5,485 nt of DNA, from positions 1 to 5,485 of the forward strand of contig JAPUJL010000192.1 of the NCBI GenBank assembly GCA_027296185.1, read 5' to 3'. The position numbers and the translations under genes are program-made. The stretch comes from SAR324 cluster bacterium. Lineage in GTDB: Bacteria > SAR324 > JACQKK01. Shown in pieces: positions 1-5,385 of this stretch; the first letter of the stretch is position 1; each line of letters starts with the position of its first letter. The notes under the pieces were generated by a model. It worked only from the letters and a program-made list of their open reading frames with translations. It did not search any database and was not told the origin of the DNA.

Positions 1-68
1 TTGACCACGCCGTACGGATCCAGCTCGTAGTCCCGCACGGCCAACTCGACGAAATATGCCTTCGACAA
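1..68 (-). CDS. Hotdog-fold acyl-CoA/acyl-ACP thioesterase, 5' end only (partial)
   Basis: The minus strand from a TTG at 68 reads (M)SKAYFVELAVRDYELDPYGVVN and then leaves the window. The segment VRDYELDPYGVVN resembles the N-terminal signature of 4HBT-type hotdog thioesterases (general form: R..ELD.yG.vNn), especially the plant and cyanobacterial group that acts on acyl-ACP or 1,4-dihydroxy-2-naphthoyl-CoA. In hotdog thioesterases the Asp of this motif is usually the catalytic or water-activating residue. The start is inferred: no in-frame ATG lies upstream, another TTG occurs at 119, and a GGGAG sequence sits 10 nt before the chosen TTG. The gene diverges from the methyltransferase to its right. 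Only about 22 residues are visible, so the substrate cannot be given; the family call rests on one short motif. Confidence 0.6.
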   Translation of the reverse strand, partial: MSKAYFVELAVRDYELDPYGVV

Positions 69-186
69 GGGCGCACTTCTCCCATAAGTTGTGGCAGCGC
101 TAGGGGAGACGATCGGCAAACCGCCGGCGATGGGTCGAACCGGCCATGGCTCCCGCACAGCGGTCAAATCAGCGAGGGTTCACCGT
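69..186. promoter_or_regulatory. Divergent intergenic spacer between thioesterase and methyltransferase
   Basis: This spacer of about 118 bp must hold the 5' signals of both flanking genes, since they point away from each other. I see no strong -35/-10 pair on either strand. The best rightward candidate is TTCGAC (61-66) with CATAAG (83-88), a poor match. A convincing Shine-Dalgarno for the rightward gene, GAGGG at 174-178, lies 8 nt before the ATG at 187. For the leftward gene, GGGAG is centred near 80. The assignment as a regulatory region follows from gene orientation, not from a recognised motif. Confidence 0.35.
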
Positions 187-1248
187 ATGGACAAGGAAAG
201 ACTGAGTCAATTCGCGGAAAAAGTGTTCGTCGACCTGGCCGGTACCATGACCGCCGGAATGGCCTACCTGGGGGTCGCCACCGGACTGTTCCAGGTCATG
301 GCGGGCCGGGGCCCCCTGACGATCGACGCCGTCACCGAGGCCAGCGGGCTCCAACGGCGCTACGTCGAGGAGTGGCTGGGCGGCATGGCGGCGGGCGGCT
401 ACCTGGATTACGATCCCGCCCAGGGCACCTTCGCCCTGCCGGAGGAGCACGCCTACCTCCTCGCATCGGAAGGTACGGACCACTACGTGGGTGGCTTGTA
501 CTATGCCGTCCTGGGGAATCTGAGCGTGGGGCCGCGGGTAGCGCGGGCCTTCCGCGAGGGCGGTGGGGTGCCCTTCGACGATTTTCCCGAGGAATTTCTG
601 GTCGGGTTGGACCTGATGAATCGGGGCGCCTACGACCGGCGGTTGGTCGGCGAATGGCTGCAGCAAATGCCCGATGCCGTCAAGGCCTTGGAGAGCGGCG
701 GCAGCAGCCTGGACGTGGGTTGCGGCGTGGGGCGGGTCTCCCTCAATTTGGCCCGGGCCTACCCCAACTCGCGATTCGTCGGGGTCGACGTACACGGCGA
801 TTCCATCGCCGGCGCCCGCGCCGCAGCCGAGGCGGAGACGGAGACTGTGGGCGGGCGGTTGACCTTCGTCCGCGGCAGCCTGGAGGCTCTGGAGCCGGGC
901 GCCACGTTCGACCTGATTACCGCCTGCGACTGTGTCCACGACTTCGCGTCGCCGGAGGAGACCCTGGGCATGATCCAGGAGCGGCTGGCACCGGGCGGAT
1001 CGCTGCTGGTGATCGAGCCGAAGGTGGCCGACAAGCTGGAGGACAACATCAACTCCATGGGGGCGATGTTCTACGGGTTCAGCCTGTTTCACTGCATGAC
1101 CCAGTCTCTCGCCCAGGGCGGCCCGGGACTGGGAACCTGCATGGGCCCCGCGCGCACCGAAGCGCTCATGCGTCAGGCCGGCTTCACGCAGTTCCGCGCG
1201 CTGACCATCCGCAGCCGGGTGAATCTATTCTACGAGGTGAAGGCGTAG
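187..1248 (+). CDS. SAM-dependent class I methyltransferase with N-terminal winged-helix domain (Rv2258c-like)
   Basis: This 353-residue cytosolic protein probably transfers a methyl group from S-adenosylmethionine to an unidentified small molecule. Residues about 10-95 look like the winged-helix dimerisation domain of Rv2258c-type and O-methyltransferase-like enzymes: a helix with GVATGLF, then a recognition-helix-like stretch (LTIDAVTEASGL...YVEEWLGGM) and a wing ending near FALPEEH. The Rossmann methyltransferase domain follows: motif I LDVGCGVG (175-182), the acidic ribose-binding Asp201 in FVGVDVH, FDLITACDCVHD (241-252) for motif IV, and PGGSLLVIEP (269-278) for motif V/VI. Start choice: an earlier in-frame GTG at 91 would add 32 low-complexity residues, but the ATG at 187 has GAGGG 8 nt upstream and begins where homology should begin. 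It stands alone on its strand, convergent with the LD-carboxypeptidase. No signal peptide or membrane segment is seen. Fold call is firm; substrate unknown. Confidence 0.88.
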   Translation: MDKERLSQFAEKVFVDLAGTMTAGMAYLGVATGLFQVMAGRGPLTIDAVTEASGLQRRYVEEWLGGMAAGGYLDYDPAQGTFALPEEHAYLLASEGTDHYVGGLYYAVLGNLSVGPRVARAFREGGGVPFDDFPEEFLVGLDLMNRGAYDRRLVGEWLQQMPDAVKALESGGSSLDVGCGVGRVSLNLARAYPNSRFVGVDVHGDSIAGARAAAEAETETVGGRLTFVRGSLEALEPGATFDLITACDCVHDFASPEETLGMIQERLAPGGSLLVIEPKVADKLEDNINSMGAMFYGFSLFHCMTQSLAQGGPGLGTCMGPARTEALMRQAGFTQFRALTIRSRVNLFYEVKA

Positions 1249-1330
1249 GGGCTGGATCTGGGCCGATTCTGGCGGGCGCCGAGCGTCAGCGGCCGGATCG
1301 CGGCGCACTTCCCGCGCGAGGCGCAACGAG
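1249..1330. other. Convergent intergenic spacer, no clear terminator
   Basis: The methyltransferase and the leftward LD-carboxypeptidase end facing each other here, 82 bp apart. A bidirectional terminator would be expected, but I find only short GC-rich pairings (for example GGCCG near 1261 with CGGCC near 1291) and no following T-run on either strand. Termination may be Rho-dependent, or the transcripts may overlap. Confidence 0.4.
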
Positions 1331-2362
1331 TCAGAGAAAGCGCAGGACGGCCCCGCCAGGTTCGGCACCCGTCGCTTCGGTGGCGCCGTCCGCTGCGGTG
1401 AGTTCCGCCTGAGCGCCGAGCGGAAAGGCCAGATTGCGCTCGCCATGACCGGCGGGCAGTCCACCCAGAACGGGGAAGGTCGCATCCCGGAACAGATCCC
1501 GCAGCACCTCCTCCAGCAATCCCGGCTTGCTCCCCTGGCATCCGTCCAGGTCGCCGAAGACGATCGCCCGCAGCCCCTCCAGCTGCCCCGCCTGCCGCAG
1601 CTGGGTGAGCATCCGGTCCACGCGGTAGGGCGCCTCGTTCACGTCTTCGAGAAACAGGATCGCCCCGGCGGATTCGGGTTGCCAAGGGGTTCCCACCAGC
1701 GAGACCCACAGGGTGAGGTTGCCGCCCAGCACCGGGCCGCGCACCGGCTCGCCGCTGAGTTCCCCGCCGCTCAGGGAATCGAGCGGAAAGGCCGGGCGGT
1801 AGCCCTCGTCGAACAGCAGGCTGCGCAGGGCGGCGACGTTCTCCTCCCGGCCGAGCACCGCCGGGGCATCGGGGGAATCCAGGCAGGGGCCGTGGATGCA
1901 CTGGATTGCGGCCACCTTGTGCAAGTAGCCGAACAAGGCCGTGACGTCGCTGAACCCCACCACCGGCTTCGGCGGAGCCGCGGCGATACGGGCCGAATCC
2001 AGCAACGGCAACAGGCGGGTGGCGCCGTAGCCCCCCCGGGCCAGGAACACCGCCCGGACCTCCTCGTCCAGATAGGCGCGCTGAAATTCCTCCGCCCGCT
2101 CGGCGTCGGTGCCGGCGAAGTAGAGGTGGCGCCGTTCCTCGGCCGGCGGCGGTTCCACCGCCAACCCCCAGCTTTCCAAAAGGCGCACCGCGGCGGGAAT
2201 TTGGGAGGTGGGCGAGTGCCCCCGATGGCTGCCGGGCCACACCATGGCCACCCGGTCGCCCGGCCGCAGCAGTGGAGGGCGGCGCAGCGCGGCGGGCCGA
2301 TCCGATCGGGCCGCTCCCTCGTGCGTGGCGTGGCGGTCCGCGAATTTATCTGAGTGCCGCAC
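1331..2362 (-). CDS. ldcA: LD-carboxypeptidase, peptidase family S66 (LdcA-like)
   Basis: This 343-residue serine peptidase probably removes the terminal D-alanine from murein tetrapeptides (an L,D-bond) during peptidoglycan recycling in the cytoplasm. Related S66 proteins include the microcin C immunity peptidase MccF. Seen in order: LLRPGDRVAMVWPGS (31-45), the usual S66 opening; ARGGYGATRLLPLLD (108-122); GFSD (136-139) carrying the presumed nucleophile Ser138; HGP (157-159); GGNL (213-216); LFLEDVNEAPYRVDRML (236-252) with the triad glutamate, probably Glu239; and GLPAGH (301-306) with His306. All triad positions are present, so it looks active. Length is slightly above the usual ~300. 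The start is a GTG, 2 bp after the stop of the PLP-enzyme gene; its GAGGG Shine-Dalgarno lies inside that gene's last codons, indicating translational coupling. No signal peptide is visible. The N-terminal 25 residues are unconserved, so the start could be later. Confidence 0.9.
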   Translation of the reverse strand: MRHSDKFADRHATHEGAARSDRPAALRRPPLLRPGDRVAMVWPGSHRGHSPTSQIPAAVRLLESWGLAVEPPPAEERRHLYFAGTDAERAEEFQRAYLDEEVRAVFLARGGYGATRLLPLLDSARIAAAPPKPVVGFSDVTALFGYLHKVAAIQCIHGPCLDSPDAPAVLGREENVAALRSLLFDEGYRPAFPLDSLSGGELSGEPVRGPVLGGNLTLWVSLVGTPWQPESAGAILFLEDVNEAPYRVDRMLTQLRQAGQLEGLRAIVFGDLDGCQGSKPGLLEEVLRDLFRDATFPVLGGLPAGHGERNLAFPLGAQAELTAADGATEATGAEPGGAVLRFL

Positions 2363-2376
2363 GCCTATCCCTCGAG
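2363..2376 (-). promoter_or_regulatory. Ribosome binding site for ldcA inside the 3' end of the upstream gene
   Basis: On the minus strand the sequence reads GAGGGATAGGC directly before the GTG at 2362. GAGGG is complementary to the 16S rRNA tail with a 6-nt spacer. It overlaps the final codons and the TAG stop of the PLP-enzyme gene, which fixes the otherwise ambiguous GTG start and supports coupled translation of the two genes. Confidence 0.6.
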
Positions 2377-3564
2377 GGCCTGGGTGAAGTCGGCGATCAG
2401 GTCGTCCACGCTTTCCATCCCCACCGATAGCCGCAGCATCCCCTCGCCGATGCCCAGGGCCTCCCGCTGCTCGCGGGTCATGCGCCGGTGCGTGGCGTAG
2501 CGCGGCTCGACGATGAGGGATTCGATTCCGCCCAGGCTCGGTCCCAGGCAGACGTGCCGCAGGCGGCTCACCACGCGGTCCGCCCGGTCGCCGCCCCCCT
2601 TCACCTCGAAGCCGATCATGGCGCCGTAGCGCCGCATCTGCCGCTCGGCCAGGGCGCGCTGCTCGGGCTCGGCCAGGGCGGGAAATTGCACCCGTTCCAC
2701 CTGGGGGTGGCTGACGAGAAACTCGGCCAGGCGCTCCGCGTTGTCGCAGTGGCGCTCCATGCGCACGGCCAGCGTCGCCAGGGAGCGGGAGAAGAGCCAG
2801 GCGCTGTGAGGGTCGATCACGCCGCCGAAGACGTAGCGGGTGTTGTGGACGCCGTCCATCCATTCGGCGGCGCCCGTGGCGGCGCCCATGATCAGGTCGC
2901 TGTGACCGCACAGGTACTTGGTAGCGCTGTACACCACGCCGTCGATGCCCCAGTCCAGGGGCCGCTGGAGGTAGGGCGTGGCCAGGGTGTTGTCGAAGAT
3001 CAGCGCCGCGCCGTGACGCCGGCCGATCTCCCCCATCCGCTCCAGGTCCACGATCTTCAGCATGGGATTGGTGGGAGACTCGAAATAGATCGCCTTGGTG
3101 TTGGGCTGCAGCGCCGACTCCAATCCGGCGTAGTCGTTGGTGTCCACCCAGGTGACGGCCACGCCGTAGCGGGGCAGGACGTTGGTGAAGAAGTTAACCG
3201 CGCCGCCGTAGATGTCCTTGAACACCGCCACGTGATCCCCCGCCTCCACCCGCGAGAGCACGGTGGTGGTGATCGCCGCCATGCCACAGGCGAACAGCGC
3301 GCCGTTGTCGCAGCCCTCCAGCATGGCCAGCCGTTGCTCGGCGTCCAGGCTGGTGGGGTTATTGCGGCGGCTGTAGAAGATGCCCTCGCGGGCGTCGTCC
3401 ATCTCCGTGCGCATGGCGTCGATGTCCTCGAAGCGAAACGTGGAGGAGTGGACGATGGGAGGGGAGACGGCGCGGTAGGGATAGGGCCGCTCCTCGCTGG
3501 GGCCGTGAATCGCCATGGTTTCGAAGCCGGCTGGCCCGGCGGTGCGGTCCCGCTCTGATTTCAT
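2365..3564 (-). CDS. PLP-dependent trans-sulfuration enzyme (Cys/Met metabolism family; cystathionine gamma-synthase/lyase-like)
   Basis: This 399-residue cytosolic fold-type I PLP enzyme acts on sulfur amino acids or O-acyl-homoserine; the exact reaction is open. Visible hallmarks: GFETMAIHG (13-21); Y64-S-R66 in YSRRNNPT, whose Tyr and Arg bind the PLP phosphate of the partner subunit; ACGMAAI (92-98); Tyr119 of YGGAVNF, which stacks on PLP; ESPTNP (162-167); D191-N-T, with Asp191 contacting the pyridine nitrogen; SATKYLCGHSD (213-223) with the Schiff-base Lys216; SLGGIESLI (343-351); and Arg378 in LRLSVG, the carboxylate-binding Arg. Length is typical. The catalytic set is complete. The residue before SLGG is Pro342, where E. 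coli cystathionine gamma-synthase has Glu325 and cystathionine beta-lyase has Tyr338, so a metB or metC label would be unsafe. The ATG at 3564 has AAGGA 5 nt upstream; a GTG at 3615 would add 17 unconserved residues. It is the middle gene of the leftward cluster. Confidence 0.9.
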   Translation of the reverse strand: MKSERDRTAGPAGFETMAIHGPSEERPYPYRAVSPPIVHSSTFRFEDIDAMRTEMDDAREGIFYSRRNNPTSLDAEQRLAMLEGCDNGALFACGMAAITTTVLSRVEAGDHVAVFKDIYGGAVNFFTNVLPRYGVAVTWVDTNDYAGLESALQPNTKAIYFESPTNPMLKIVDLERMGEIGRRHGAALIFDNTLATPYLQRPLDWGIDGVVYSATKYLCGHSDLIMGAATGAAEWMDGVHNTRYVFGGVIDPHSAWLFSRSLATLAVRMERHCDNAERLAEFLVSHPQVERVQFPALAEPEQRALAERQMRRYGAMIGFEVKGGGDRADRVVSRLRHVCLGPSLGGIESLIVEPRYATHRRMTREQREALGIGEGMLRLSVGMESVDDLIADFTQALEG

Positions 3565-3651
3565 CGTTGTCCTTGGGGGGAAGGGTAAACCGAATCGGGA
3601 GGGGGCCGGGCGCACAACCTCCGTCCCGGAGCCCGCCGCCGCGGTGCGGGC
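3565..3651. other. 87-bp spacer inside the leftward cluster, with a short GC hairpin
   Basis: On the transcribed (minus) strand the PMI-like gene's stop is followed at once by GCCCGC-N9-GCGGGC (3651-3646 with 3636-3631), a 6-bp stem. A weaker CCGGG/CCCGG pairing follows. No T-run comes after either, so this is not a standard intrinsic terminator, and read-through into the PLP-enzyme gene is likely. The hairpin could protect the 3' end of processed mRNA, but that is inference. The Shine-Dalgarno AAGGA of the next gene lies at 3570-3574. No promoter is recognised here. Confidence 0.35.
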
Positions 3652-5187
3652 TCAATCCGCGGAATCCGCCGTGCCCTCCGGGTTGGGCCGGGCATCCAGG
3701 TAGACCAGCGGTCCCGAGGCGCCCGCGGCCACCTCGAAGGGCCCCATGGTCGCGGGCAGGATCAGCGCGTCCTGCTTGACGAGGGTGTGGCTGGAGCCGC
3801 CGGGAAGGGTCAACTGGCCCATCCCCTCGACCACGAACAGGAGCCGGTAGCCGCCGCCGGTATCCTGCCCGGCGGAGCGCGTCGCCTCCAGCCGCACCCG
3901 GTCCACCATGAACTCCGGGTAAGTGACGGCCCGCTCCACCGAATAGCCGTTCTCGCCGATTTGGGGCACCGGCGCGGCCGGGACGTATGGCGCCTTCTCC
4001 ATCCGTTCCAGGGCCCGCTCCGTATCCCACTGGGATTGGGTGATCACCCGCTGCGCGAACATGGCGATCAAGCGCTCGTAGGTTGGGGTCTGGAATTCCA
4101 CCACCTTCACCCCGTGCTGCAGGGAGTGCAGCACCCCAGGCGGAAGGGAGACCACGTCCCCAACCCGCATGGGAATCGACCCCAAATAGGATTCCACCAC
4201 CTTCCGCGCCGCGGCTTCCCGCTCCCGTAGCCCGGATGGCAGCTCCGCCAGCAGCGCCGCGTGGCGCGCGGGGAGCACGGGCTGGGCGGGATCCTCGCCG
4301 TCGCCGCGCAGGGCCGTCTCGAGCAGCCCGTCGATCTCGTTGCGCACCGCCTCGTATTCGCCGATCCGCTCCCGCAGGTCGCGGGTGAGCGCCGCGCTCC
4401 AGCCGTCTCCGTGCTCGGCGCGGTAGGCTTCGATCCGTTGGGGCGCCAGCCCCGCCCGGAGGTTGCCGACGCCATCGGGCCACGCCCCCGGGTCCACCTC
4501 GAGCACGACGTAGGTCTCCCACTTTTTGTCGTGCACCTCCAGGTACAGGTCGCCGAAGACTTCATCCGGATGAGGCTCGAGGGTCTTCAGCAAGATCGGC
4601 TCCCGCTCCTCGGTGCTGAGCAGGGGCGCGGGGAACATCCCGACGGCGTAGGGCAATTCGGTGCTGCCGGTACCGGATTGCACGCAGGAGACGCCCCGCT
4701 TCTCGATGCCCGTGTACCAGCCTTCCCGGCCCCAGGGCTTGGGCACGTAATGGACTCTCAGGCGCAGGGGTTCCCGGTTGGAGATCACCGCCCCGTTGAC
4801 GCGCCGCGCCGCGTAATCGACCAGGCTGTGGGGCTCCATCCGGAAGGCCTGCACCAGGTCTTCCATCTTCAGCGCGGTGCCTTTCCAGGCGGTGCCGCGG
4901 TATCGTCCGCCGTCCGCGCCCCGCTCCCAGTGCACCAGCTCCTGGTAGGATTGCACGGTTTCGGTGCCGCTCCAGGGCTCGCGCCACTTGCGCTCGGTGA
5001 GCAGGAACACGTGGTGGGCGTCCTGACCGTCCAGCCAGGGGGTGAGCCCCCGCAGCAGCCGTCCCGAGGGGGGCGTCGGTCCCAGCCCTTTCATGGCCAG
5101 GAACAGCGAGCCGTCCTCGGCCTTTAGGGTCTCCTCGGGCGCAATGCCCAGCAGGCCGGTCAATTCGTTGCGCGTGCCGGTTGCCAT
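3652..5187 (-). CDS. Type I mannose-6-phosphate isomerase-like double-cupin protein
   Basis: This 511-residue cytosolic protein resembles type I phosphomannose isomerases, zinc enzymes that interconvert mannose-6-P and fructose-6-P, but it is longer than typical bacterial ManA. Residues 1-140 form an N-terminal part I do not recognise. The cupin core starts at HYVPKPWGREGWYTGIE (146-162), matching the PMI KPWG signature. LYLEVHDKKWETYVVLEVDPG (214-234) carries likely metal ligands Glu217, His219 and Glu224, with Glu where PMI has Gln and classical cupins have His. A helical, charged insert (about 245-335) is followed by an exact cupin motif 2, GDVVSLPPGVLH (343-354), supplying His354. VVEFQTPTYERL (362-373) replaces the PMI EIQ segment. 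A second cupin (about 415-500) ends in the PMI-like LLFVVEGMGQLTL and DALILPA. The ATG at 5187 has no good Shine-Dalgarno; an in-frame GTG at 5244 has none either and would add 19 residues. First gene of the leftward cluster. Substrate uncertain. Confidence 0.82.
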   Translation of the reverse strand: MATGTRNELTGLLGIAPEETLKAEDGSLFLAMKGLGPTPPSGRLLRGLTPWLDGQDAHHVFLLTERKWREPWSGTETVQSYQELVHWERGADGGRYRGTAWKGTALKMEDLVQAFRMEPHSLVDYAARRVNGAVISNREPLRLRVHYVPKPWGREGWYTGIEKRGVSCVQSGTGSTELPYAVGMFPAPLLSTEEREPILLKTLEPHPDEVFGDLYLEVHDKKWETYVVLEVDPGAWPDGVGNLRAGLAPQRIEAYRAEHGDGWSAALTRDLRERIGEYEAVRNEIDGLLETALRGDGEDPAQPVLPARHAALLAELPSGLREREAAARKVVESYLGSIPMRVGDVVSLPPGVLHSLQHGVKVVEFQTPTYERLIAMFAQRVITQSQWDTERALERMEKAPYVPAAPVPQIGENGYSVERAVTYPEFMVDRVRLEATRSAGQDTGGGYRLLFVVEGMGQLTLPGGSSHTLVKQDALILPATMGPFEVAAGASGPLVYLDARPNPEGTADSAD

Positions 5188-5265
5188 GGTCGGTGTGGGT
5201 CGCTTCGCTCCGATTGAGCTGTGCTGGAGGCGATCGAGGCGCACCGCGGGATCGGTTGGCGCGTC

Positions 5266-5282
5266 GCGGAGGCAACCTCCGC
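5266..5282. repeat. Inverted repeat, 7-bp perfect stem with 3-nt loop
   Basis: GCGGAGG (5266-5272), loop CAA, CCTCCGC (5276-5282). In a leftward transcript this forms a hairpin in the leader of the PMI-like gene, about 80-95 nt before its ATG, and the stem contains a GGAGG. It shares its outermost two bases with the neighbouring hairpin. Confidence 0.6.
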
Positions 5283-5302
5283 CCGCCCCGCCGGCGGGCT
5301 TT
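5281..5302 (+). terminator. GC-rich hairpin followed by TTT, terminator-like
   Basis: GCCCGCC (5281-5287), loop CCGCC, GGCGGGC (5293-5299), then TTT. It has a strong 7-bp stem, but the T-run is only three bases long, and no rightward gene precedes it: it sits upstream of the speA promoter. Read rightward it could block stray antisense transcripts coming out of the PMI-like gene. Read leftward it would be part of that gene's mRNA leader. The terminator call is tentative. Confidence 0.35.
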
Positions 5303-5329
5303 GCAATTCGTCCTAATCGCCTATATTAA
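5301..5329 (+). promoter_or_regulatory. Putative sigma70-type promoter for speA
   Basis: TTGCAA (5301-5306) and TATTAA (5324-5329) are separated by 17 bp; an overlapping TATATT at 5322-5327 would give a 15-bp spacer. It lies in the only AT-rich block of the spacer and would start transcription near 5336, giving a 5' leader of about 50 nt before the ATG at 5386. Supported by motif match and position only. Confidence 0.45.
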
Positions 5330-5385
5330 CTCTGTTTACGCGGTCCTTATCCATCATCCGGCACTCCAATGGCGGTGGCCTGCCC

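Larger units (their letters stand above)
5188..5385. promoter_or_regulatory. Divergent intergenic region between PMI-like gene and speA
   Basis: About 200 bp separate two genes pointing away from each other. The part near the PMI-like gene (5188-5300) is GC-rich and contains two abutting hairpins. The part near speA (5300-5360) is clearly AT-richer, as expected for a promoter zone. A near-direct repeat, GTCCTAATC (5310-5318) and GTCCTTATC (5343-5351), flanks the predicted -10 of the rightward promoter. I cannot place a convincing leftward promoter, though it should start within the same AT-rich block. Confidence 0.5.

Noticed and set aside
91..186. GTG start at 91 for the methyltransferase
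   Set aside because: It would add 32 unconserved residues, and the ATG at 187 has a good Shine-Dalgarno at 8 nt.
1445..2353. Long rightward open frame (302 codons) opposite the LD-carboxypeptidase gene
   Set aside because: Arg/Gln/Gly/His-rich, no family motif; an antisense shadow of a GC-rich gene with clear S66 motifs on the other strand.
2363..2911. Upstream in-frame extension of the LD-carboxypeptidase frame (526 codons in total)
   Set aside because: The extra N-terminus overlaps the PLP-enzyme gene in another frame and is Arg-rich without motifs; the GTG at 2362 has a well-placed GAGGG and starts near the family's N-terminus.
2488..3558. Rightward open frame (356 codons) antisense to almost the whole PLP-enzyme gene
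   Set aside because: Composition is typical of antisense frames in high-GC DNA (rich in His, Val, Gly, Gln), with no recognisable domain; the opposite strand has a complete PLP active site.
3571..3584. CCTT-N6-AAGG pairing that could hide the Shine-Dalgarno of the PLP-enzyme gene
   Set aside because: Only a 4-bp stem with two weak A-U pairs; too weak to claim a regulatory hairpin.
3565..3651. Possible intrinsic terminator or riboswitch (SAM or B12 type) before the PLP-enzyme gene
   Set aside because: Only 87 bp, no T-run after the stem and no conserved riboswitch core seen, so I list only a hairpin.
3359..4522. Leftward 387-codon open frame spanning the PMI-like and PLP-enzyme genes
   Set aside because: Arg/Gly/Ala-rich out-of-frame translation crossing two well-supported genes; no motif.
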